Assembly: GCA_031179305.1 (NCBI GenBank) | Contig: JAPSHX010000020.1 | Span: 1 to 64,000, forward strand | Direction of reading: 5' to 3' | DNA: 64,000 bases | Source: Paenarthrobacter sp. | Lineage (GTDB): Bacteria; Actinomycetota; Actinomycetes; Actinomycetales; Micrococcaceae | Part shown: piece after piece, positions 26,660 to 34,818 of the stretch | Layout of the letters: the number at the start of each line of letters is the position of its first letter | Position numbering within the stretch: the stretch's first letter is position 1 | Notes under the pieces: model-generated | Seen by the model: the letters and a program-made list of their open reading frames with translations, nothing else | The model's database searches: none | What the model was told of the DNA's origin: nothing | Program-made: the position numbers and the translations under genes

Positions 26660-26707
26660 GTAGCAGTTAATGCCGTTCTGAGCCCTCAAAACGACATTAA
26701 CTGCTAC
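26660..26707. repeat. 48-bp imperfect intergenic palindrome
   Basis: GTAGCAGTTAATG at 26660-26672 and CATTAACTGCTAC at 26695-26707 are perfect reverse complements; the stem continues inward with CGTT-TGAG against CTCA-AACG, leaving a short CCCT-type loop and two mismatches. It lies between the PhoD gene end (26746) and the hybrid-kinase start. It could terminate phoD transcription, but its AT-rich arms and lack of a clear U-run look more like a mobile palindromic (REP-like) element. Confidence 0.85.
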
Positions 26708-26745
26708 CTAGTTGGGTTAAGTGGGGTTGGGTGGGGCTGCGTGGG

Positions 26746-28413
26746 TTAGCGCTGCGGGGTTAGGGCCTTCGAGTAGATCACCGCTCCCAAAGCGTTGCGC
26801 AGGCTCACCGTGAACATACCGTCCGCGGCGAGGTCCACATGGCCAAAGTACTGGTTCTCGCCGCCACGCGGTGACTCGCCCGGGAAGCGCCCGGCCTTGG
26901 CAAACAGAACTTCGGGCCCAAAGGTCTTATCCATCTCGCTTGGCCCGAAGGAACCGGCGTTGATGGGCCCGGCCACGAATTCCCAGAAGGGGTCGAAGTC
27001 GGTGAACGATGCCCGCTCGGGGGAGTAATGGTGCGCGGCGCAGTAGTGCACGTCGGCCGTCATCCACACCGTGTTCTTGATCCCGTACTTCTTGAAGGCG
27101 CTGAGCACGCCGGCGATCTCCAATTCCCGGCCCAGAGGAGCACCGTGGTCCCGGTTGGCCAGGCTTTCCTGATTCACGGCGCCGTCCGGCACAATGATGC
27201 CCAGTGGCAGGTCGGCGGCGATCACCTTCCATGTTGCTTTGGATTTGCGGACTTCCTTGATCAGCCAGTTCACCTGCTCTTGGCCCAGGATGTTGGTGGC
27301 GTAGGGTTCTTTGCCGTCCGTGTTGGGGGACTTGAAGGTCCTCATGTCCAGGCAGAAGATGTCCAACTGCGGGCCGCGGGAGATTTTCCGGTAGATGCGC
27401 GCGGGCCGGTATTGGCCGGCGTCGTACGTTCCGGGGCGCCAGAGTGCGGCTGCGTCGGCGATCGGCATGTTCTCCTGCCAGGCCTGCCTGCCCCGCGCTG
27501 CCAAGACGTTGACGTTCCGCTCGGTGTAGCGGGGATCGTCCAGAATTTCTCCCGGGTACCAGTTGTTGGTGGTTTCGTGGTCGTCCCATTGCGCGATCAC
27601 CGGGACGTCGGCGAACATGGCGCGCATGTTGGCGTCCAAGGAGTTGTAGCGGTGCCGGCCCCGGTACTCCTTCAGGGTTTCGGCCACCTTGGAGACTTCC
27701 TCAGTGACTATGTTCCGCCACACTTGGCCGTCCTTCTCCGTCACGGTTGCGGCGATGGGGCCGTCGGCGTAGATGGTGTCGCCGGAGTGGATGAAGAAGT
27801 CGGGCTTCGTTGCGTGCATGGCTTTGTAGCCGCGCATGCCGCCCAGGTCCTCGTTGATGCCCCAGCCTTGGCCGGCGGTATCGCCGGTCCATACGAAGGA
27901 CTGAGAGGACGACGACGAACTGCCGCCTCCGCGCGCGTCTTCAATGCCGTCGTCGTGCTTTCCGTTGGTGGAACCCGGCGCTGTGCTGAAGGTGCCGCGA
28001 ACTGCCTCGCCTGGACCGTTCTCGTCCTCGAAGGTCAGTTCCAAGGCGAAGCGTGTGCCTGCGGGAAGGCCTTTGGCATGGATTTTGGCGGTGAAGTCGC
28101 TGGCGTCCGTGGCCAAGGGCCCGCGAATGGTCCGGCTGTAACCGTAGCGTCCGCGAAGGATCTCACCGGCGCTGTCCACCGCCTGAAGCTGTGCCGTGAG
28201 TCGGCCCGGGCCCGAAGCGCGGGACCAGAGGACGGCAGACTCCGTTGTTACGTCGCCGGTGGCGATCCCCGTGGGAAGGGTGAGCCGCTTGCGCACAAGT
28301 GGGATGGCGGAAGGGGTAGCGGACGCGGGTGCGGCGGTGCTGGCGGTGACGCCGGCGAGACCGAGCGTGGCAAGGGAAGTCTTGACGAGTGAGCGGCGCG
28401 AGAGGTCAGTCAT
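26746..28413 (-). CDS. phoD: PhoD-like alkaline phosphatase/phosphodiesterase, Tat-exported
   Basis: 555 residues. A twin-arginine signal, DLSRRSLVKTSLATLGLAG with an APASA cleavage region, predicts folded export. An N-terminal Ig-like PhoD domain (about 40-140) precedes the metallophosphatase core: FVWTGDTAGQG, DFFIHSGDTIYADGP near 210 and AQWDDHETTNNWYPG near 270 carry metal-binding Asp, Asn and His residues, and WMTADVHYCAAHHYSPE near 460 supplies the late His pair. PhoD enzymes use calcium and iron and release phosphate from organic esters and diesters outside the cell. A Ser/Gly-rich insertion (GGGSSSSSSQ near 165) is a local oddity. Length is typical. Confidence 0.92.
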   Translation of the reverse strand: MTDLSRRSLVKTSLATLGLAGVTASTAAPASATPSAIPLVRKRLTLPTGIATGDVTTESAVLWSRASGPGRLTAQLQAVDSAGEILRGRYGYSRTIRGPLATDASDFTAKIHAKGLPAGTRFALELTFEDENGPGEAVRGTFSTAPGSTNGKHDDGIEDARGGGSSSSSSQSFVWTGDTAGQGWGINEDLGGMRGYKAMHATKPDFFIHSGDTIYADGPIAATVTEKDGQVWRNIVTEEVSKVAETLKEYRGRHRYNSLDANMRAMFADVPVIAQWDDHETTNNWYPGEILDDPRYTERNVNVLAARGRQAWQENMPIADAAALWRPGTYDAGQYRPARIYRKISRGPQLDIFCLDMRTFKSPNTDGKEPYATNILGQEQVNWLIKEVRKSKATWKVIAADLPLGIIVPDGAVNQESLANRDHGAPLGRELEIAGVLSAFKKYGIKNTVWMTADVHYCAAHHYSPERASFTDFDPFWEFVAGPINAGSFGPSEMDKTFGPEVLFAKAGRFPGESPRGGENQYFGHVDLAADGMFTVSLRNALGAVIYSKALTPQR

Positions 28414-28824
28414 GGTTCCACAGTGCGGGGCCAGCGTGAACGGAGGGTGAGGGCGAGATGAAACCCAACTAACTCGTATTCGTGGCTGATATCAGGCCTG
28501 GGAATAGCCACAAAAGCCAGTTACTCGCGCGGCCGGCACGCTCGGGAGCAAGTAGTCCATTTCCGGGAACTGCGTAATGCCCAAGTAACCATTCGGGGCA
28601 TAAGCAGGAAAGTCGAGTAGTTCCTACTCGTGCGGCGGGCAGGGGGCTATTCCTATCATTGAAATTCCTAGGTTATAGCAATTCCGTTCCTCCGGCTCAG
28701 CGGTGGACCGCACCCCCGTTAATTGTGGGTGGTGCTCCTCCCAATACGTAGCTGCGCTTCTCTCGTTCGGGCCCACTGCGGCCTGTCTCGCGCGGTCCAG
28801 AGCCATGGAGTCCCGGGGTTTCCC
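28414..28824. other. Long intergenic region between divergent phoD and LysM genes
   Basis: 411 bp without a convincing gene. It holds a 17-bp perfect palindrome, CGAGTAG-TTC-CTACTCG, at 28614-28630 and a GTGGCT/AGCCAC inverted repeat at 28482-28511. Both flanking genes start away from it, so it must contain both promoters and any 5' leader of the LysM gene. I looked for a cyclic-di-AMP riboswitch, which often precedes actinobacterial wall-protein genes, and could not recognise its conserved core. Confidence 0.6.
28614..28630. promoter_or_regulatory. Perfect 17-bp palindrome upstream of LysM gene
   Basis: CGAGTAG at 28614-28620 and CTACTCG at 28624-28630 are exact reverse complements around TTC. 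The site lies about 195 bp before the LysM gene and 200 bp before phoD, a plausible operator position for either. The regulator is unknown. Confidence 0.5.
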
Positions 28825-29862
28825 ATGAACATGAATGACTTAGATCTTCAAACTTCCCTGTCAACCAAGAGCAATGGCGATGTTCGGCGGCCGCACTCCA
28901 GTAAATCCAAACTGTTGATTGCCGGCGCAGTACTCGCGATATTAGCGCTGATCCCATTATTCTTTGGCGTCGTCAACTGGGCGACGCCACCGGCGGGTGA
29001 CGCTGACCAAAATGTTTCGCTGGAACAAGTGCCCTTTTCAAAAGACGACCGTGCTAAAGCGCCCGTAGCTTTGCCAATACAGGAAGCGGAAGCAGTGCCG
29101 GAAGCGGACACTGCGCCCGTAGCTGAAGCTCCGGCATCGGATCCAGCGCCTGCAGCACCAGCACCCGAACCTGCAGCGCCGGCGCCCGAACCTGCGGCAC
29201 CGGCTCCCGCCCCTGTGGAGGCTCCAGCTCCTGTCGCGGCTCCAGTTGGTGACCCCAACCTCTACACAGTGGTCTCCGGGGACACCGTTGGTGCCATAGC
29301 GTCGCGCTTCGGCGTGGACGTCACTGCGATGTTGGCTGCCAACGGCCTCAGCGCCTACTCGGTGATTGTGCCGGGACAGGTTTTGAAGCTCACGGGACCG
29401 CCCATTGCGGTGGTCGCTCCCGCCCCGGCGCCGGCAGCTCCCGCTGCACAGGCTGCACCCGCGCCAGCACCGGCCGCTCCTGTAGCTGCCGCTCCCGCTC
29501 CCGCGCCAGCACCGGCTCCCGCCCCGGCTCCCGCTGTCAGGACCATTTACGTAGCTGGTGCCGGTGGCCAATCAATGGTGGACGCCTGCATCGGGCCCAT
29601 CCATTACACGCCCACCAACGCCTATGCAACGTTCATCACGGAGCACGATTTCTGTGGAGGTTGGGGACGGTTCTCGGGCATCGGTGTTGGTGAAACGGTG
29701 TCGATCCCTGGCTACGGAACCTTCACGGCTACCGGAAGGGGCCAGGTACCCAACCCGGGAAGCACCAACGACGTCGCAGCAGTGTTCGGCGGATTCCCTG
29801 CAGTTGTCCTGCAGACCTGCATCCCTGGCACCAGCCAGATGCTGGTGATCGCCCTCAACTAA
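28825..29862 (+). CDS. Membrane-anchored LysM protein with sortase-like C-terminal domain
   Basis: 345 residues: a basic cytoplasmic stretch, one membrane segment (LLIAGAVLAILALIPLFFGV, about 30-50), a Pro/Ala-rich spacer, one LysM peptidoglycan-binding module (YTVVSGDTVGAIASRFGVD, about 147-190), a second Pro/Ala linker (about 195-240) and a conserved C-terminal domain. That domain has EHDFCGGWGRFSGIGVGE and ends VVLQTCIPGTSQMLVIAL; the order His, beta strands, T-C resembles a sortase barrel, but the Arg expected after the Cys is absent. Three cysteines (ACIGP, DFCGG, QTCIP) could instead form a disulphide. Start choice between ATG 28825 and 28831 is open because no strong ribosome site is seen. 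Confidence 0.75.
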   Translation: MNMNDLDLQTSLSTKSNGDVRRPHSSKSKLLIAGAVLAILALIPLFFGVVNWATPPAGDADQNVSLEQVPFSKDDRAKAPVALPIQEAEAVPEADTAPVAEAPASDPAPAAPAPEPAAPAPEPAAPAPAPVEAPAPVAAPVGDPNLYTVVSGDTVGAIASRFGVDVTAMLAANGLSAYSVIVPGQVLKLTGPPIAVVAPAPAPAAPAAQAAPAPAPAAPVAAAPAPAPAPAPAPAPAVRTIYVAGAGGQSMVDACIGPIHYTPTNAYATFITEHDFCGGWGRFSGIGVGETVSIPGYGTFTATGRGQVPNPGSTNDVAAVFGGFPAVVLQTCIPGTSQMLVIALN

Positions 29863-29873
29863 GCAATATCCAA

Positions 29874-30470
29874 CTAGGCCGGCGCCGTCAGGCGCGCGAA
29901 ACGGAGGATGCCTAGGATGGCCGGGGCCAGCTCATCCTCCATCTGGTGGTAGACCTCTTCCGCTCGTCGGTAGGGGTCTACCACGTCGTTGTCTGCAGGA
30001 TCGGATGGCAGCGCGAGGTGGCGGACTGAGGCCGCCCTTGTGGGAAGCGCACGCCAGAACTCCTTGATGTCACCGGCCGGCGCCGTATCGCCCCGGTTCT
30101 CCAGCACGGAGAGCATTCGGGCAAATTCCCGGACGGTGAAGGTGCGTTTCAACAAGGACGCGTCCAGCTGGAGGACTTCGCCGCGGTGCTTGGACGTCAT
30201 GGCCAGCACCAGGTCGGTTTCTTTGAGGATCTTGGGAGTCAGCTGCCGGGCTGCAAAATCGTCCGGGCTTCCCCGGAAGGTGCTGATGATCCGGGCTGAG
30301 ACCGGCTGGATAGGCTCGCCCACCATGGCCCGCGTTCCGGCGCTGCGAACCTCAAAGGATCCCGGGCTGACCTGATTGAGCCCGGTCTGCAGCAACCGTT
30401 CGGCCACGGGGGAGCGGCAGATGTTTCCGGTGCAGACGGTGAGAATCCTGAAGGGATGGGGCGATTCCAC
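29874..30470 (-). CDS. Low-molecular-weight protein tyrosine phosphatase
   Basis: 198 residues from GTG 30470. The P-loop VCTGNICRSPVAERLL (C-x5-R-S) starts near residue 12, and the general-acid region is VVDPYRRAEEVYHQ near residue 165 (the family's D-P-Y/F). Such phosphatases reset bacterial tyrosine kinases that control capsule and exopolysaccharide export; no partner kinase gene is in the window. An insertion between the P-loop and the DP motif (about 90-140) makes it longer than the usual 150 residues. It converges with the LysM gene, 11 bp apart, and is divergent from paaA. Confidence 0.88.
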   Translation of the reverse strand: MESPHPFRILTVCTGNICRSPVAERLLQTGLNQVSPGSFEVRSAGTRAMVGEPIQPVSARIISTFRGSPDDFAARQLTPKILKETDLVLAMTSKHRGEVLQLDASLLKRTFTVREFARMLSVLENRGDTAPAGDIKEFWRALPTRAASVRHLALPSDPADNDVVDPYRRAEEVYHQMEDELAPAILGILRFARLTAPA

Positions 30471-30632
30471 GTAAGGCTCTTTTCTAGCGGCGACTGGGGA
30501 CAGCTGAGGTCCCACCCCAAGTTAACACGACGGGCAGCGAGGACCTTGTCAACAACGCAGAGCCACGCAAACAGGTCCGGGCTGCCGCCTCGGCAAGACA
30601 AGAACGCTTGACTGAAATCACCCGCTCCGCAT

Positions 30633-30654
30633 ATTCTGAACGAACGGTCGGTAA
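30633..30654. promoter_or_regulatory. Candidate PaaR operator upstream of paaA
   Basis: ATTCTGA at 30633-30639 and TCGGTAA at 30648-30654 are the outer halves of an imperfect 22-bp palindrome with CGAACGG between. On the minus strand it reads TTACCGACCGTTCGTTCAG, sharing 14 of 19 positions with the site before paaI. It lies 16 bp before the paaA start codon, overlapping the expected promoter or leader, which suits repression by PaaR. Confidence 0.65.
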
Positions 30655-30670
30655 TTTATTAGGAGCAACC

Positions 30671-31666
30671 ATGGCATCGCAGAATCTGCAGTCAGTGCCC
30701 GCTGAGCTGTCCCCGGAAGAGCAGGAGCGGGAGGCAGCCGGACAGGCGTATTTTGATCGCATCATTTCGGAGGACTCGCGCATCGAACCGCGCGACTGGA
30801 TGCCGGCGGCTTACCGCAAGACTTTGCTGCGCCAGATCTCGCAGCACGCGCACTCGGAGATTATCGGCATGCAGCCGGAGGCCAACTGGATCACCAGGGC
30901 GCCGAGCCTGAAGCGCAAGTCCATCCTCATGGCCAAGGTCCAGGATGAGGCCGGCCACGGCCTGTACCTTTACTCCGCCGCTGAGACCCTGGGCCAGTCC
31001 CGGGACCAGATGATGGAGGATCTGATTGCCGGCAAGGCCCGGTACTCGTCCATCTTCAACTACCCCACGATCTCCTGGGCTGACATGGGGGCCATCGGCT
31101 GGCTGGTTGACGGTGCAGCCATCTGCAACCAGGTTCCCCTGTGCCGTGCCTCGTATGGTCCTTACGGTCGCGCAATGGTGCGCATCTGCAAGGAAGAATC
31201 ATTCCACCAGCGCCAAGGATTCGAGATCCTGCTGGAGCTTTCCAACGGCACGCCCGCGCAGAAGCAGATGGCCCAGGACGCAGTGAACCGCTGGTACGCG
31301 CCGTCGCTGATGATGTTCGGCCCGCCGGATGACGATTCACCCAACTCCGAGCAGTCCATGGCTTGGAACATCAAGCGGTTCAGCAATGACGAGCTGCGTA
31401 GCCGGTTCGTCGGCATGATGGTGGAGCAGGTGCGGGTCCTCGGCCTGACCTTGCCTGACAAGGACATCCGTTTCAACGAAGAAACCAAGAAGTGGGAGCA
31501 CGGACCCCTGGACTGGAACGAGTTCAAGGAAGTCTTGGCCGGCCGCGGTCCCTGCAACTCGCAGCGCGTCGAGCGCCGCCGTGAGGCACACGAAAACGGT
31601 GCCTGGGTTCGCGAAGCCGCAGTGGCCTACGCCCGCAAGCAAGCACAGAAAGAGAACGCAGCATAA
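30671..31666 (+). CDS. paaA: Phenylacetyl-CoA epoxidase catalytic subunit PaaA
   Basis: 331 residues. PaaA is the di-iron oxygenase subunit that epoxidises the aromatic ring of phenylacetyl-CoA in the PaaABC(D)E complex. The ferritin-like helical bundle shows the ligand-bearing segments [43 protein letters not shown] (E-x-x-H type) and [15 protein letters not shown] (E-x-x-x-H). The ATG follows AGGAG by 6 bases. It is the first gene of a tight six-gene operon and ends 1 bp into paaB. A candidate PaaR operator lies just upstream. Confidence 0.97.
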   Translation: MASQNLQSVPAELSPEEQEREAAGQAYFDRIISEDSRIEPRDWMPAAYRKTLLRQISQHAHSEIIGMQPEANWITRAPSLKRKSILMAKVQDEAGHGLYLYSAAETLGQSRDQMMEDLIAGKARYSSIFNYPTISWADMGAIGWLVDGAAICNQVPLCRASYGPYGRAMVRICKEESFHQRQGFEILLELSNGTPAQKQMAQDAVNRWYAPSLMMFGPPDDDSPNSEQSMAWNIKRFSNDELRSRFVGMMVEQVRVLGLTLPDKDIRFNEETKKWEHGPLDWNEFKEVLAGRGPCNSQRVERRREAHENGAWVREAAVAYARKQAQKENAA

Positions 31667-32094
31667 TGGCTCCTCACGGCAACCCGGAAGCACCGGCCAG
31701 CGCCGCCAGCGAAATCAACCGCGAGGCCCCCAAGGTTGCGGCAACCAACGCTGAAAGCACGACGACGGCACGCGCCTCAGGCCCGGACGCCACCTCGCGT
31801 GGCGCCCAGGAAGAAACCCCCTGGTCCCTTTGGGAGGTCTTCGTCCGCTCGAGCCGCGGCCTGTCCCACGTACATGCTGGTTCCTTGCATGCCCCGGATG
31901 CGGCCATGGCCCTCCGGAATGCCCGCGATTTATACACGCGCCGCAACGAAGGCGTCTCCATCTGGGTTGTCCCGGCTGAGGCGATTTCCTCCAGCGATCC
32001 CGACTCCAAGGGTTCCTTCTTCGAGTCCCCGCAGGGCAAGGATTACCGCCACGCAACGTACTACACCAAGAGCGAAGGCGTGAAGCACCTGTGA
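31666..32094 (+). CDS. paaB: Phenylacetyl-CoA epoxidase subunit PaaB
   Basis: 142 residues. The conserved PaaB core begins TPWSLWEVFVRSSRGLSHVH near residue 50 and contains GSLHAPDAAMALRNARDLYTRR and the SIWVVPA strand, ending KDYRHATYYT. PaaB bridges PaaA-PaaC heterodimers in the epoxidase. The first 45 residues form an Ala/Ser/Thr-rich extension absent from the E. coli protein (about 95 residues) but common in actinobacterial versions. The ATG overlaps the paaA TAA by one base, and the end overlaps the paaC GTG by 4 bp. Confidence 0.95.
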   Translation: MAPHGNPEAPASAASEINREAPKVAATNAESTTTARASGPDATSRGAQEETPWSLWEVFVRSSRGLSHVHAGSLHAPDAAMALRNARDLYTRRNEGVSIWVVPAEAISSSDPDSKGSFFESPQGKDYRHATYYTKSEGVKHL

Positions 32095-33020
32095 CCACCC
32101 AAGAAACTGCTAAAGACACTGACTTCGCTATTGAAGGCCACGGCGACATCTCCGTTGGCGTCCACGGCGCCGGCGCGTCCGGCGATGGCTCGGCCAGTGC
32201 CACCCGCATCACGCCGGGCAACGCGCTCCGTCCGGAGGACATCGCCCTCGAAATCCAGCGGGGGAAGGTCAAGCCCAGCGAAGACGTTGCAGAGTTCGCC
32301 CTTCGCATCGGCGATGACGGCTTGATCCTTGCCCAGCGCCTGGGCCACTGGATCTCCCGCGCTCCCGAGCTTGAGGAAGACATTGCCCTGGGCAACATCG
32401 CGCTGGATCAGTTGGGCCACGCGCGTTCCTTCCTGACCTATGCCGGTGCCGCCTGGGGTAAATCCGAGGATGACCTGGCCTACTTCCGTCGCGAGCACGA
32501 GTTCCGCTCCGCCCACTTGTTTGAGCAGCCCAACGGCGACTTCGCGGTGACCATCGCCCGGCAGTTCATCGTGAGCTTCTACCAGTACGAGCTCTACACC
32601 AAGTTGATGGGGTCCACCGACGCCACCATCGCAGCCATCTCCGCGAAGGCCGTGAAGGAAGTGGATTACCACCGCGACCACAGTGCACAGTGGGTGCTCC
32701 GCCTGGCCGGCGGCACCGATGAGTCCCGGGCACGCATCGTCCAGGGCTTCAAGCTCGTGTGGCCGTATGTGGACGAACTCTTCGAAGACGACGAACTGAC
32801 TACACGCCTGGCCGAGGCTGGCGTCACTGTTCAGCCTTCAAGCCTCCGCGCGGAATTCGATCGCCTCACCGGAGAAATTATGGCCGAAGCGGAGTTGGAA
32901 ATTCCCGGCGTCCCGCAGACACTTGGCGGCGGCCGCAACGGTAAGCACTCCGAGTTCATGGGCTACATCCTTGCTGAAATGCAGGTCCTGGCCCGCGAAC
33001 ACCCCGGCGCGAGCTGGTGA
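32091..33020 (+). CDS. paaC: Phenylacetyl-CoA epoxidase structural subunit PaaC
   Basis: 309 residues, a ferritin-like fold related to PaaA but lacking a functional di-iron centre. Landmarks are APELEEDIALGNIALDQLGH near residue 90, RSAHLFEQPNGDFAVTIARQ near 140 and KEVDYHRDHSAQWVLRLAGG near 190. The N-terminal 45 residues are a low-complexity extension before ALRPEDIALEI. The GTG start overlaps the paaB stop, and its own TGA overlaps the paaD GTG by 4 bp. Confidence 0.95.
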   Translation: MTTQETAKDTDFAIEGHGDISVGVHGAGASGDGSASATRITPGNALRPEDIALEIQRGKVKPSEDVAEFALRIGDDGLILAQRLGHWISRAPELEEDIALGNIALDQLGHARSFLTYAGAAWGKSEDDLAYFRREHEFRSAHLFEQPNGDFAVTIARQFIVSFYQYELYTKLMGSTDATIAAISAKAVKEVDYHRDHSAQWVLRLAGGTDESRARIVQGFKLVWPYVDELFEDDELTTRLAEAGVTVQPSSLRAEFDRLTGEIMAEAELEIPGVPQTLGGGRNGKHSEFMGYILAEMQVLAREHPGASW

Positions 33021-33595
33021 CCAGCATGAGCACCCTGGAAAAGACTGCTGAGCAGCGGGCCTGGGACATCGCTTCCACGGTCTGCGATCCGGAGATCCCG
33101 GTCCTCACCATCGAGGACCTGGGGATCCTCCGCGGCGTGCGGGTTGTCCCGTCGGCGGCCCAAGCTCCCGGTTCAACCCAAACAACAGGCCAGCACGACG
33201 GCGGCGCCCCAAGTTCCGCCGTCGAGGTCACCATCACGCCCACCTACTCCGGGTGCCCGGCGATGGACGCCATTGGCGACGACCTGCGCAAGGCCTTTGA
33301 GAAAGAGGGCTACGCCAGCGTGCACATCAACCTCGTGCTGTCCCCGGCGTGGACCACCGACTGGATGACCGAATCCGGCAAGGCCAAGCTGGAGGAATAC
33401 GGGATCGCCCCGCCCAGTGGCATGGCTGCCGCAGGTGGCCATTCCGGTCCCGTCCGCCTGAGCCTGGCCGTGAAATGCCCGCAGTGTTCGTCGTTGAACA
33501 CCAAGGAACTCACCCGCTTTGGTTCCACGTCCTGCAAGGCGCTGTTCGTCTGCCAGGACTGCAAGGAACCGTTCGACTACTTCAAAGTCCTCTAA
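33017..33595 (+). CDS. paaD: Phenylacetate pathway Fe-S assembly protein PaaD
   Basis: 192 residues. The N-terminal MIP18/DUF59 domain has STVCDPEIPVLTIEDLGILRGV (about 17-38) and TPTYSGCPAMDAIGDDL (about 74-90). The C-terminus is a four-cysteine zinc-ribbon: CPQCSSLNTKEL and CQDCKEPFDYFKVL. PaaD is thought to help mature the iron-sulphur component of the epoxidase reductase. A Gln/Gly/Ser/Thr-rich insertion (about residues 46-66, QAPGSTQTTGQHDGGAPSS) splits the MIP18 domain and is unusual. Start is GTG 33017 (coupled to paaC) or ATG 33026. Confidence 0.93.
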   Translation: MTSMSTLEKTAEQRAWDIASTVCDPEIPVLTIEDLGILRGVRVVPSAAQAPGSTQTTGQHDGGAPSSAVEVTITPTYSGCPAMDAIGDDLRKAFEKEGYASVHINLVLSPAWTTDWMTESGKAKLEEYGIAPPSGMAAAGGHSGPVRLSLAVKCPQCSSLNTKELTRFGSTSCKALFVCQDCKEPFDYFKVL

Positions 33596-33603
33596 GGAAT
33601 TCC

Positions 33604-34809
33604 ATGACCACCGAAACCCAGACGGCCAGCCGCCGTCGTGCGTCTTTCCATAACCTGACCGTCTCGGAGGTCCGGCGCCTCACGGACGATGCCATTGAGG
33701 TCACCTTCGGGGTTCCTGCGGAGCTGGCCGGGCAGTACGACTACCTGCCCGGGCAGTACGTGGCCCTGCGCACAACGCTCCCGGATGAGAACGGCGAGCC
33801 GCACGAGATCCGCCGCAGCTACTCCATTTGCGCAGAGCCGCGCAGCTTCGAGGACGGCAGCAGCGAGATCCGCGTGGCCATCAAGAAGGACTTGGGCGGA
33901 CTGTTCTCCACGTGGGCCAACGCCGAGCTGAAGGCCGGAGACGTCCTGGATGTCATGAGCCCGCAAGGTGCGTTCATCTCGCGGCACGGCAAGGACGGCG
34001 CGTCTGTTCAGCACAACGTCATGAACTCCATGAACCACCCGGAGGAGCTCGCGGGGGAGCCGGGTAACTTCGTGGCGATTGCCGCTGGTTCGGGCATCAC
34101 ACCGGTCATCGCGATTGCGCGCACGCTGCTGGCGGCTAATCCGGAGACCACCTTTGACCTGGTGTACGCCAACAAAGCCGCCATGGACGTCATGTTCCTT
34201 GAAGAGCTGGCGGACCTGAAGGACAAGTATCCGTCGCGCCTGGCGCTGCATCACGTGTTGTCCCGCGAGCAGCGGATCGCCCCGCTGATGACGGGCCGTA
34301 TTGATTCCGACAAGCTGCAGGCGCTGCTCAGCAGTGCCATCCGTGCCGAGGACGTGGACGAGTGGTTCCTGTGCGGGCCGTTCGAGCTCGTCCAGCTGTG
34401 CCGTGACACCCTTGCTGCCCGAGGCGTAGAGCCAGAGCACGTTCGCTTCGAGTTGTTCACCACCGGCCGTCCGGACCGTCCGGAGGGCAACGCCGGGCGA
34501 CCGGTTGTGGAGGACGAGTCGCAGGACACGTACAAGATCACCTTTACCCTGGACGGTCTCACCGGCGACGTCGCCAGCCCCACCCACGCCCGCGAATCCA
34601 TTCTCAACGCTTCCTTGCGTGTTCGCCCGGACGTGCCCTTCGCATGCGCCGGTGGTGTCTGTGGCACCTGCCGCGCCAAGCTGATCACCGGTACGGTGAC
34701 CATGGATGAGAACTACGCCCTTGAGCAGGACGAGCTGGACAAGGGCTACGTCCTCACCTGCCAGTCCCACCCCACCAGCGAAGAAGTTACCGTCGACTTC
34801 GACGTCTAA
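33604..34809 (+). CDS. paaE: Phenylacetyl-CoA epoxidase reductase PaaE
   Basis: 401 residues: FAD-binding domain with IRRSYSICAEP (R-x-Y-S, about 62-72), NAD(P)-binding domain with GSGITPVIAIARTLL near 163, and a C-terminal plant-type ferredoxin with CAGGVCGTCRAK near 351 and the fourth Cys in VLTCQSHP. It passes electrons from NADPH to the PaaA di-iron centre. The ATG follows AAGGAA and is 8 bp after the paaD stop. Compared with the E. coli protein (about 356 residues) it carries small insertions around MNSMNHPEELAGEPG and RPDRPEGNAGRP. Confidence 0.96.
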   Translation: MTTETQTASRRRASFHNLTVSEVRRLTDDAIEVTFGVPAELAGQYDYLPGQYVALRTTLPDENGEPHEIRRSYSICAEPRSFEDGSSEIRVAIKKDLGGLFSTWANAELKAGDVLDVMSPQGAFISRHGKDGASVQHNVMNSMNHPEELAGEPGNFVAIAAGSGITPVIAIARTLLAANPETTFDLVYANKAAMDVMFLEELADLKDKYPSRLALHHVLSREQRIAPLMTGRIDSDKLQALLSSAIRAEDVDEWFLCGPFELVQLCRDTLAARGVEPEHVRFELFTTGRPDRPEGNAGRPVVEDESQDTYKITFTLDGLTGDVASPTHARESILNASLRVRPDVPFACAGGVCGTCRAKLITGTVTMDENYALEQDELDKGYVLTCQSHPTSEEVTVDFDV

Positions 34810-34818
34810 GGAGTCCCC

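Noticed and set aside
26570..26689. Extending the hybrid kinase start to 26689
   Set aside because: It would start at TTG inside the palindrome and add 40 residues without a ribosome site.
27028..28392. Long open frame antisense to phoD
   Set aside because: High-GC antisense shadow: no ribosome site, no recognisable domain, and the opposite strand encodes a complete PhoD.
28630..28824. Cyclic-di-AMP riboswitch before the LysM gene
   Set aside because: The position fits, but I could not match the conserved core of the ydaO-type motif.
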